Origin: an uncultured Gammaproteobacteria bacterium | GTDB lineage: Bacteria > Pseudomonadota > Gammaproteobacteria > Arenicellales > UBA868 | Direction: 5' to 3' | Length of the DNA: 50,443 bases | Assembly (NCBI GenBank): GCA_905612355.1 | Contig: CAJQRU010000060.1 | Location: forward strand, 1-50,443 | Shown: piece by piece, positions 34,402 through 41,927 of the stretch | How positions within the stretch are numbered: position 1 is the stretch's first letter | Layout: each line of letters opens with the position of its first letter | Notes under the pieces: generated by a model | Database searches by the model: none | The model's input: only the letters and a program-made list of their open reading frames with translations | Told to the model about the DNA's origin: nothing | Translations under genes and position numbers: made by a program

Positions 34402-35994
34402 CTAAGTCCCGCTCCGAGTCTGTTCGACCAGCACGCGTCTTAGAATCTTTCCCGATGCCGATTTTGGTATCTCGCTACAGAATTCAATGACCCGAATACG
34501 TTTGTGCGGTGAAACCAGTTCTGCCATGAAGGCCATGATTTGGGCCGCAAGTGGCTCGTTGTCCAAATCACCTGTTCGGGTTACAACATAGGCCTTCGGA
34601 AGTTCACCGGCTTCTTCATCGGGCATTGGGATCACGGCTACATCCATGATATCTGGGTGTGTCAGTAGCAATGCCTCCAGCTCAGCCGGGCTGACCTGGA
34701 GGCCCTTGTACTTGATGAGTTCTTTCACTCGATCAACAATATAGAAGAAACCCTCTTCGTCGGCATAACCGATGTCACCTGTGCGGTACCACCCGGCTTC
34801 ATCGATGCTGTCAGCGGTTGCCTTCGCTTGGTTGAGGTACCCGCGCATAATTTGTGGGCCGCGAATCCATAGTTCTCCCTCAGCATTTGGCCCCTGATCA
34901 GCACCACTGTCGACGTCGACAATGCGGACTTCCGTCATGGGGATTACTTTTCCGATCGATCCAGGCTTTCCGTTCTTGGCGTTCTTGGGGGAAAGATGTG
35001 TGACTGGACTCGCTTCGGTCATGCCATACCCCTGTACAACGGGGCAGCCCACGCGATTTCCGGCTTCGATAGAAAGTTCGGCACCAAGCGGTGCCGCGCC
35101 ACAGAATAGGGTGCGCAGACTGGATAGATCGTATTGATCAACCAATGGTGATTTAGCAAGGCCGAGCACCATCGGCGGGACCATAGGTAGGGTTGTAATG
35201 CGGTAACGTTGTATTAAAGAGAGAAAATCGGCCATATCAAAGCGCGGCATGGTCACCACTGTGGCACCGTGTGCGAGGGCCAGTTTCATTACCACGACCA
35301 TGCCATAAATATGAAAGAACGGCAGGACGGCAAGAACAATGTCGTTTTCTTCTAGGCGCGGTTGCGATTCAAAGCCGTGAAACTGACACAGGTTAGCGAC
35401 GAGGTTATGGTGGGTCAGCATGACGCCCTTGGGCAAGCCTGTTGTTCCGCTTGAATAGGGTAGAACGACAAGATCGTCTCTTGGATTAATTGTGACATGG
35501 GGCGGTGAGTCACCCATGCTAAGCAGATCGGAAAAGGGAGTAGCGCCGGTTGCTTCACCGAACACAAAGATTTCCTCTACTGATGATCCGATAACGGCCT
35601 CCAGCGCTTTATCGAGAAAGAGCGGGGTCGTGACGAGAAAGCGCGCACCGGCATCGTTCAACTGGTTAAGCAGTTCGCGAACGGTGTAGAGTGGATTGAT
35701 GGTTGTGTTGATGCCGCCTAGTTGAGCTACCGCGTTGAATACCACGGCGTATTCAGGCACGTTTGGGCAGTAAATCGCGAGCACATCGCCTTTGCTGAAA
35801 CCTCGAGCCGCAAGTCCCGTTGCCGCTTGTCCAACCTGGATATGCAGGTCTGCATACGACAGGGTGTTTCCACTGGGACCGTCAATCAAAGCTGCCTTGT
35901 CGCCCAGACGCTTGGCGTGGCGAAGTGCGTAGTCGTTGACTGATATTTCCGGAATCTCAAGTGGATCTGCGGTTGGGTCATGGGTATAGATCAA
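34402..35994 (-). CDS. AMP-forming acyl-CoA ligase (4-coumarate/long-chain/oxalate ligase type)
   Basis: The start is set at TTG 35994, because AAGGAGG stands just upstream and the protein then begins with the family's IYTHDP-type opening; the frame is open to 36048. The 530-residue enzyme has the P-loop PYSSGTTGLPKGVMLTH, the YGMTEASPVTH motif, the adenylation hinge WYRTGDIGYADEEGFFYIVD and the catalytic Lys in PKSASGKILRR. It makes an acyl-adenylate and then an acyl-CoA. The family includes 4-coumarate, fatty-acid and oxalate ligases. An oxalate role would fit the neighbouring oxamate pathway, but the sequence alone does not decide it. Confidence 0.85.
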   Translation of the reverse strand: MIYTHDPTADPLEIPEISVNDYALRHAKRLGDKAALIDGPSGNTLSYADLHIQVGQAATGLAARGFSKGDVLAIYCPNVPEYAVVFNAVAQLGGINTTINPLYTVRELLNQLNDAGARFLVTTPLFLDKALEAVIGSSVEEIFVFGEATGATPFSDLLSMGDSPPHVTINPRDDLVVLPYSSGTTGLPKGVMLTHHNLVANLCQFHGFESQPRLEENDIVLAVLPFFHIYGMVVVMKLALAHGATVVTMPRFDMADFLSLIQRYRITTLPMVPPMVLGLAKSPLVDQYDLSSLRTLFCGAAPLGAELSIEAGNRVGCPVVQGYGMTEASPVTHLSPKNAKNGKPGSIGKVIPMTEVRIVDVDSGADQGPNAEGELWIRGPQIMRGYLNQAKATADSIDEAGWYRTGDIGYADEEGFFYIVDRVKELIKYKGLQVSPAELEALLLTHPDIMDVAVIPMPDEEAGELPKAYVVTRTGDLDNEPLAAQIMAFMAELVSPHKRIRVIEFCSEIPKSASGKILRRVLVEQTRSGT

Positions 35995-36046
35995 GCATCC
36001 TCCTTCACCCCTAAAACAATCCATTTGGGGTTGTTCTTTCGCGGCC

Positions 36047-36078
36047 AATTCGCCTACAGTGCGCTCGCTACGCGAATT
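36047..36078. promoter_or_regulatory. Inverted repeat in the ligase/ureide operon divergent gap
   Basis: AATTCGC (36047-36053) and GCGAATT (36072-36078) form a perfect seven-base dyad with an 18-base spacer in the 150-base gap between the ligase and the divergent operon. It could be an operator. No regulator gene lies nearby. Confidence 0.35.
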
Positions 36079-36146
36079 CGTAATCGGTCACTTACGTTCG
36101 TTCGGTAATGATCCACAATAGACTTGATTTCAAGGACCAGACCACT

Positions 36147-37178
36147 ATGGCACTAACCGCTGATTTTGGGCCCAAGGATATCCGTTCGCAGATACAACGT
36201 ACAGATATTCAGGGTCGCCATTTAACCTTTATCGACGATCTCTCAGAAAGTGAGCTTCTGAATCTGTTTGTCACGGCGGAAATGCTTGAACCCTACTGGC
36301 GAAGTGGCATCGATTTATTGAGAAATCGTATTCTTTGTGCCTTGTTTTTTCAGCCCAGCACACGAACGCGTTTCAGTCATGAGACGGCTATGTTTCGTCT
36401 GGGCGGCAATGTATTGACGGAGTCCAACCCTCTGATCAGTTCGTCAGCGGCCAAGAACGAGTCGTTGTACGATTCGATTCGAGTGATATCACAATATGCG
36501 GACGTATTAGTGCTTCGCCATCCTGACGATGAACGAGTATTGGCTGACATCAAGTTGTTGGGGAAAGATACAGTACCGATCATCAGTGGTGGCTATGGGG
36601 ATGTGACCCACCCAACGCAGGGTTTGCTAGATATGTATACCGCGTGGCGTTGGTTGGGGGGTGATTTCTCATCGATGACGGTCATGATTGCGACCCCCGA
36701 CCTGTCGCGCGCCCGGTCAGGACAGTCGTTCGCACTAGGCCTGGCTCGTATGGGAGCGACGCTGCACTACTCTGGCACGACAGGATTACGTACGCCGGAT
36801 GTTATTCGGGGAAAACTCGATGCAATGGGTGCGAACTATACTGAGCACAGTGATCTCACTATCAGTCAGCAGGAAGACCTGATCGCAGATGAAAAGATCG
36901 ATCTTCTTTATCTGCCGGGTTGCTCAGTGAAAAAAGGCGATCCCGGGCGAGACGATTTTATGAAAAAGATGCAGGAGTATTATTTCACCCTTGAGGGAAT
37001 GCAAAGAATTGAAAGCCGTAGTGGCAAGACCGTTGGCGTAATGCATTCATTGCCTCGCAATGAAGGCGAATTCGATTTTTCCATTGATGCGAGTCCCTAC
37101 CAGTTGTATTTCAAGCAGATTGGATTTTCAGTGCCACTCAGAATGTCGCTGATAGCGAACATCATCGGTCTCGGTTAA
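36147..37178 (+). CDS. Aspartate-transcarbamylase-like enzyme with altered substrate pocket
   Basis: The start is probably ATG 36147 (343 residues, AAGGA ten bases upstream); ATG 36108 is an alternative. Carbamoyl-phosphate motifs are intact: FFQPSTRTRFSHETA, a Lys in SAAKNES at the 80s-loop position, HPTQGLLDMYT and MHSLPRNEGEF. Arg167 of E. coli PyrB has a match in LSRARSGQSF. The loop with PyrB Arg229 and Gln231, which bind the aspartate side chain, reads YLPGCSVKKGDP, giving Gly and Ser. Aspartate is therefore an unlikely acceptor. Operon context with carbamate kinase and oxamate carbamoyltransferase homologues suggests another small carbamoyl donor or acceptor. Confidence 0.8.
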   Translation: MALTADFGPKDIRSQIQRTDIQGRHLTFIDDLSESELLNLFVTAEMLEPYWRSGIDLLRNRILCALFFQPSTRTRFSHETAMFRLGGNVLTESNPLISSSAAKNESLYDSIRVISQYADVLVLRHPDDERVLADIKLLGKDTVPIISGGYGDVTHPTQGLLDMYTAWRWLGGDFSSMTVMIATPDLSRARSGQSFALGLARMGATLHYSGTTGLRTPDVIRGKLDAMGANYTEHSDLTISQQEDLIADEKIDLLYLPGCSVKKGDPGRDDFMKKMQEYYFTLEGMQRIESRSGKTVGVMHSLPRNEGEFDFSIDASPYQLYFKQIGFSVPLRMSLIANIIGLG

Positions 37179-37201
37179 CTGATAAGGAGCAGGTATCCGG
37201 T

Positions 37202-38194
37202 TTGGCTCGGCAGGCACATATTCGAATTATTGCTACCGGCGGTACCATTGCGGGTCGCGGCGATTCACCCACCGAGGTGGCCTACGCATCGGCACAAGTC
37301 TCTGCTGATGAGTTGGTGCTCGCAGTGCCCGGTCTTAGCGAGTTAGCGGAGATCTCGACCGAGACGCTTTTTGCGTTGGATTCGAAGGAGATGGGCTTCA
37401 GTCATTGGCGCTCGCTGGCCGCGTTGATTGATCGACGACTCGCAGATGCAACGTGTGACGGTGTTGTGGTCACGCACGGTACCGATACGCTGGAAGAGGC
37501 TGCTTGGTTCCTTGATCTGGTTGGTCGATGGAGCAAGCCCGTTATTTTGGTGGGTAGCATGCGCCCAGCCACTGCTTTATCTGCTGATGGGCCAGCTAAT
37601 CTGTATCAAGCCGTGAGTGTTTGCGCTGATCCCGCTGCTGCCGGTCGTGGCGTGATGGTCGTAATGGCAGCCGACATCTTGTCGGGTTGGCGTGCTGTGA
37701 AGATCAGCGCGACCGCACTGAATGGATTTCACGCTTATCCCGGCGGGTCGGTTGGTTACGTCAGTGGTGATCAGGTCTTTTTCCATCAGGGGCCAGATCC
37801 GAGTCCGTTGGCGGGTCGCTTTTCTGACCTTATCAATGATGGGCGGCCGCTGCCATTGATCGGCATTCAATTCTGTACAGCCGGTTGTGCTCAGTTGCAT
37901 AACCAATGGTGGCCGCAGGGGCGAGATGCCGGCTTGGTGGTGGCAGGGTTTGGCGGTGGCACTGTGCCCGATACGATGGCAGATGCGTTGCGAGAAAGGG
38001 CGAGCTCCGGTACCAGTATCGTGATTTCCTCAAGGGTGCCCAAGGTAACGGTATTGCCGGAGACGATGACGCTTGTAGAAAGCGATCGGGTGGTAGCGTC
38101 ACGTTACCTTAACCCACAGAAAGCGGCTGTACTGTTGTCGCTCAGCCTCGCCGCCGGTTGTACACCGCTATCGTCTTTTGAGGCATTGCATTAG
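37202..38194 (+). CDS. Asparaginase-like amidohydrolase
   Basis: This 330-residue protein belongs to the asparaginase family. It has the first catalytic loop IIATGGTIAGRG with Tyr in EVAYASAQV, and the second VVTHGTDTLEEAAWF, plus SMRPATALSADGPANL. It starts at TTG 37202, 23 bases after the transcarbamylase-like gene, with AAGGAG 11 bases upstream. No signal peptide is present, so it is cytoplasmic. Asparaginases hydrolyse side-chain amides. In this operon the enzyme may act on another amide, such as oxamate, but the family's known substrates are asparagine and glutamine. Confidence 0.85.
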   Translation: MARQAHIRIIATGGTIAGRGDSPTEVAYASAQVSADELVLAVPGLSELAEISTETLFALDSKEMGFSHWRSLAALIDRRLADATCDGVVVTHGTDTLEEAAWFLDLVGRWSKPVILVGSMRPATALSADGPANLYQAVSVCADPAAAGRGVMVVMAADILSGWRAVKISATALNGFHAYPGGSVGYVSGDQVFFHQGPDPSPLAGRFSDLINDGRPLPLIGIQFCTAGCAQLHNQWWPQGRDAGLVVAGFGGGTVPDTMADALRERASSGTSIVISSRVPKVTVLPETMTLVESDRVVASRYLNPQKAAVLLSLSLAAGCTPLSSFEALH

Positions 38195-39175
38195 ATGAAT
38201 TGTGACGATCCACGCAACGCGTCACGCGATCGGTTATTGATTGCGGTAGGTGGCAATGCCATCCACCCAGAGGGTATTCGCGGGACTTCAGAAGAACAGA
38301 TGCAGGTTGCGGCTGAGACTGCTTCGCACCTTCTGCCATTGTTGCAGCAGGACAATGAATTAGTCATTACACATGGCAATGGCCCGGGTGTAGGTAAGAC
38401 CATGATGCGTCAGGTGTTGGCCCGACACCGCGTTGCCCCCATGTCGTTGGATATCTGTGTTGCGAATACGCAGGGTGTGACAGCTTATATTTTGACGCAG
38501 GCATTTGAGAATGCACTGCGCCGGGTGGGCAACCCGCGACATGCTGTGGGGCTGGTGACGCAGGTTGAAGTGGATCCGGCCGATCCAGCGTTCACACACC
38601 CCTCAAAGCCGGTGGGGTACTTTTATAATGAGTCAGAAGCATCCGATCTGGTCGCAGAATTTGGCTGGGAAATGAAAGAAGATGCCGGCCGTGGTTGGCG
38701 GCAGGTGGTGGCATCACCTGAGCCGCGCCATGTTTGTGATATTTCCTTGATTGATGCGCTTGCGCGTCGCGGCACAATTGTAATTGCTGGGGGGGGTGGT
38801 GGTGTGCCGGTCGTGCGAGATAACCTGGGTGTTCGCCACGGCATTGAAGGTGTAATCGATAAGGATTTAACTTCCGCACACATGGCGAGGGTGTTAGGTA
38901 TTCCGCAGCTAGTGATTCTGACCGGCGTATCCGGGGTATCGATTAATTTCGGCCGCGATGACGAAGAAAAGATCGGTCGAATTGGTGTCACCGCACTCCG
39001 GCGGTTACAGGATGAGGGTCATTTCCCAGCAGGCAGCATGGGGCCAAAAGTTGAGGCGGCATTGCGCTTTGTTGAGAAGGGTGGAGCGCGTGCGATTATT
39101 ACTGGCCTGGAAGAGGCGGTTCCAGCCCTCGCCGGAGAAACTGGCACCCATGTGGTGCCTGATGAAGCACTGTAA
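38195..39175 (+). CDS. Carbamate kinase
   Basis: A 326-residue amino-acid-kinase-family protein. Typical motifs are LLIAVGGNAIHPEG, VITHGNGPGVGKTMMRQ, VCDISLIDALARRG with IVIAGGGGGVPVV, and EGVIDKDLTSAHMA. The enzyme makes ATP, ammonia and CO2 from carbamoyl phosphate and ADP, or the reverse. It starts immediately after the asparaginase-like stop with no intervening base. E. coli has a local carbamate kinase (YbcF/AllK) beside fdrA-ylbE-ylbF, and this gene fills that place here. Confidence 0.92.
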   Translation: MNCDDPRNASRDRLLIAVGGNAIHPEGIRGTSEEQMQVAAETASHLLPLLQQDNELVITHGNGPGVGKTMMRQVLARHRVAPMSLDICVANTQGVTAYILTQAFENALRRVGNPRHAVGLVTQVEVDPADPAFTHPSKPVGYFYNESEASDLVAEFGWEMKEDAGRGWRQVVASPEPRHVCDISLIDALARRGTIVIAGGGGGVPVVRDNLGVRHGIEGVIDKDLTSAHMARVLGIPQLVILTGVSGVSINFGRDDEEKIGRIGVTALRRLQDEGHFPAGSMGPKVEAALRFVEKGGARAIITGLEEAVPALAGETGTHVVPDEAL

Positions 39176-39187
39176 AGGAGCAAGTGG

Positions 39188-40447
39188 TTGATTATGAATG
39201 ACGTCGTAGCCGGTAAGGCGAATGATCTATTTGAAGCGCTCGAGCCTGAGCCCCGCCTACTGATGGGACCTGGGCCGGTGGATGTTTACCCGGCTGTCCT
39301 GCGTGCCCTGTCGTTACCGATGCTGGGCCAGTTTGATCCACAGTTTACTGGCTATATGAATCAAGTGATGACGCTTTACCGCCGGATTTATCGTACGGAC
39401 AACCAGTGGACTTTATTGGTAAATGGGACTGCGCGGGCTGGAATTGAAGCGTGTTTGAGTTCAATGATTTCCCCAGGTGACCGTGTGCTGGTCCCTATCT
39501 TTGGTCGATTTGGTCATCTGCTCACCGAGATCGCCGGTCGTTGCCATGCTCAAGTGATTAATATTGAGACGGAATGGGGCAGTACCTTTGAGGCAGATCA
39601 AGTAGCAGACGCGATACGTCGGCATAAACCTCGCATCGTGGCGCTGGTTCACGGCGACACATCCACCACCATGGCCCAGCCGTTGGCAGACATTGGTCCG
39701 ATCTGTCGTGAGGCAGGCGCGTTGTTGTACGTCGATGCCACAGCGACTTTGGGCGGCATGCCGGTCGAGGTTGATGCCTGGTGTTTGGATGCAGTCACCG
39801 CGGGTTTACAGAAGTGTCTTTCGGGACCACCGGGTTGCTCACCCATCACCATCAACGATCGTGTTGCCGAAATAATTAATGCACGCAAGCATGTCGAGGC
39901 GGGAATTCGTGCCCAGGACACGGTCAATGCCGATGGCGCTATTGTGCAATCCAATTATTTTGATCTTGGCATGTTGATGGATTACTGGAGTCCGTTGCGG
40001 TTGAATCACCACACCGAGTCGACGTCGATGCTTTACGCGGCGCATGCCTGCGCCCGAGTGGTGCTTGGCGAAGGCCTTGACGCGGGATTTGCTCGCCACC
40101 GGTCTGCCAGTAAAGCCTTGCGAGCGGGATTGATGTCAATGGGCCTGAAGCTGTTTGGCGACCCGGAACACCGAATGGATAATGTGACGGGTGTTTATAT
40201 TCCTGAGGTGCTGGGTAACGGTGATTCCGTACGGGCGCACTTACTCGAGGATTTTGGCATCGAGATTGGCACGTCTTTTGGTCCATTACAGGGAAAGATT
40301 TGGCGCATTGGCACGATGGGCTACGGCTGCAGAAAAGCCAACATACTGCGATGCCTTGGGGCGCTCGAAGCCGTGATGAGGCGACAGGGGTTCGCATCCG
40401 CTGCCGGTGTTGGAGTTGATGCCGCCTACGCGGTCTACGACGCATGA
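39188..40447 (+). CDS. pucG: PucG-type (S)-ureidoglycine-glyoxylate aminotransferase
   Basis: A 419-residue class V PLP aminotransferase. The PLP Lys is Lys209 (AGLQKCLSGPPG) and Asp183 lies in YVDATATLGG. It resembles alanine-glyoxylate aminotransferases, but LGQFDP (Gln48) and RLNHHTESTSM look like the ureidoglycine branch (PucG), as I recall it. That enzyme transfers the amino group from ureidoglycine to glyoxylate, yielding oxalurate and glycine. AGGAG at 39176-39180 favours the TTG start at 39188; ATG 39194 is an alternative. The following small gene overlaps its stop. An ordinary serine- or alanine-glyoxylate aminotransferase remains possible. Confidence 0.78.
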   Translation: MIMNDVVAGKANDLFEALEPEPRLLMGPGPVDVYPAVLRALSLPMLGQFDPQFTGYMNQVMTLYRRIYRTDNQWTLLVNGTARAGIEACLSSMISPGDRVLVPIFGRFGHLLTEIAGRCHAQVINIETEWGSTFEADQVADAIRRHKPRIVALVHGDTSTTMAQPLADIGPICREAGALLYVDATATLGGMPVEVDAWCLDAVTAGLQKCLSGPPGCSPITINDRVAEIINARKHVEAGIRAQDTVNADGAIVQSNYFDLGMLMDYWSPLRLNHHTESTSMLYAAHACARVVLGEGLDAGFARHRSASKALRAGLMSMGLKLFGDPEHRMDNVTGVYIPEVLGNGDSVRAHLLEDFGIEIGTSFGPLQGKIWRIGTMGYGCRKANILRCLGALEAVMRRQGFASAAGVGVDAAYAVYDA

Positions 40448-40665
40448 GCAAGACGTCTGAATTGCCGCCAGCGCAATCGCCACTCGAGGTAAAGGCTACG
40501 CCGGTGTCTCTTATTCAGGGGTCGCCTCGCGTCGTTAATGTGGGGTTGAGCGGGTTTGCAGAAGCATTGGCGGCGCAGGGTGTTGCTGTTATCCAGGTGG
40601 ACTGGTCACCTCCAGCGCGCGGCGACGCAGACCTTGCGACGTTACTTTCCAAGTTAAGCGACTAA
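40444..40665 (+). CDS. Free-standing FdrA C-terminal-domain protein
   Basis: This 73-residue protein contains RVVNVGLSGFAEALAAQGVA and VIQVDWSPPARGD, the pattern of the C-terminal domain found in longer FdrA-type proteins. It overlaps the aminotransferase stop by four bases (ATGA) and its own stop shares one base with the next start (TAATG). It therefore lies between pucG and the DUF1116 gene and is translationally coupled to both. It likely serves as a subunit of the FdrA/YlbE/YlbF complex. Confidence 0.8.
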   Translation: MSKTSELPPAQSPLEVKATPVSLIQGSPRVVNVGLSGFAEALAAQGVAVIQVDWSPPARGDADLATLLSKLSD

Positions 40666-41927
40666 TGAGTGACGTCCGGCAGGTACTGCGCGAAGCCAAC
40701 GCGGAGGCCGTGCGCCGGATGCTGGCAGCAGAACCCGTCTTGATCGATGTGGTGGCTGCAGCTGATGCCATACCCGAGCTGGGTGAGGGCATGATTTTAC
40801 ACGCGGGTCCGCCTATCTCATGGGAGCGCATGTGTGGACCCATGCGTGGCGCGGTGGCCGGAATTGCCGTTTTTGAAGGTTGGGCGAATGATCTTGATGC
40901 TGCCGCTGCGTTGGCTGCTCGGGGCGCGTTTCAGTTTCGTCCCAACCATGACTTTGCCGCGGTCGGCCCCATGACGGGAATGACAACCGCGAGTCAGCCG
41001 GTCATGGTGGTCGAAAATCAAGCAAGCGGAAATCGTGCTTTTTGTACCATCAACGAAGGCCTTGGCAAGGTGATGCGATTTGGAGGAAACGATGCTTCGG
41101 TATTGACCCGTCTTGCCTGGCTGCGGGATGTGTTGGGCCCAGCTCTTGGCATGGCGTTGCGTTCGAGTGAAGGCATAGAGCTGAAGTCGCTAGTGGCGCG
41201 CGGTCTCACCATGGGTGATGAAATGCACCAACGCAATGTTGCTTGTTCTAGCTTGCTCCTACGAAGCTTGGTAGCCGCGCTGGCTAGTACCTGCGGTAAT
41301 CGCACTATTTTGACCACAATCCTGTCATTCATCGCCTCGAACGATCAGTTTTTTCTGAATATTGCCATGGCGATGGGAAAGGCGATCACCGACCCGGTGC
41401 GTGATATTAAAGGTGCTAGCGTCGTTACCGCCATGAGCCGCAACGGTACGGATTTCGGTATTCGAGTCAGTGGGCTTGGGGACGAATGGTTTACAGCGCC
41501 GGTGGAAATGCCCGATGGTTTGTATTTCCCCGGGTTCAGTGCCGTCGATGCCAATCCTGATATGGGGGATTCCACGATTGTCGAGACGATAGGGCTTGGC
41601 GGTTTCGCGATGGCAGCGGCGCCAGCGGTCGCAGGCTTCGTGGGCGCCGGCGCGCCATCGGATGCGGCCCATATCACCCATACGATGCGTGAGATCACGT
41701 TGGCGGAAAATCCGGAATGGACAATTCCTGCGCTTGATTATCAGGGAGTGCCGACGGCTATTGATATCCGACGGGTAGTGGAGACCGGCATTGCCCCGAT
41801 GATTAACACAGGGATTGCGCATCGCGAGCCTGGCGTCGGGCAGGTGGGTGCTGGTGTGGTTCGTGCACCGCTTGCGTGTTTTGAGTCTGCTTTGTGGGCG
41901 TTGGGAAAACGACTGGGGGTGACATGA
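40665..41927 (+). CDS. DUF1116 protein, YlbE/AllG homologue (oxamate carbamoyltransferase subunit)
   Basis: This 420-residue protein aligns by eye over its length with E. coli YlbE: LHAGPPISWERMCGPMRGA, CTINEGLGKVMRFGG, RGLTMGDEMHQRN, TAMSRNGTDFGIRVSGLG, PDMGDSTIVETIGLGG and the C-terminal RRVVETGIAPMINTGIAH. YlbE, FdrA and YlbF have been reported to make up the oxamate carbamoyltransferase of anaerobic allantoin use in E. coli (AllG, AllF, AllH), converting oxalurate and phosphate to oxamate and carbamoyl phosphate. The stop overlaps the next start (ATGA). Confidence 0.92.
   Translation: MSDVRQVLREANAEAVRRMLAAEPVLIDVVAAADAIPELGEGMILHAGPPISWERMCGPMRGAVAGIAVFEGWANDLDAAAALAARGAFQFRPNHDFAAVGPMTGMTTASQPVMVVENQASGNRAFCTINEGLGKVMRFGGNDASVLTRLAWLRDVLGPALGMALRSSEGIELKSLVARGLTMGDEMHQRNVACSSLLLRSLVAALASTCGNRTILTTILSFIASNDQFFLNIAMAMGKAITDPVRDIKGASVVTAMSRNGTDFGIRVSGLGDEWFTAPVEMPDGLYFPGFSAVDANPDMGDSTIVETIGLGGFAMAAAPAVAGFVGAGAPSDAAHITHTMREITLAENPEWTIPALDYQGVPTAIDIRRVVETGIAPMINTGIAHREPGVGQVGAGVVRAPLACFESALWALGKRLGVT

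Noticed and set aside
39939-40451. Minus-strand ORF of 170 codons inside the PucG-type gene
   Set aside because: Antisense shadow, Arg/Pro/Ser-rich, no motif.
41325-41822. Minus-strand ORF of 165 codons inside the DUF1116 gene
   Set aside because: Antisense shadow of a well-supported gene.
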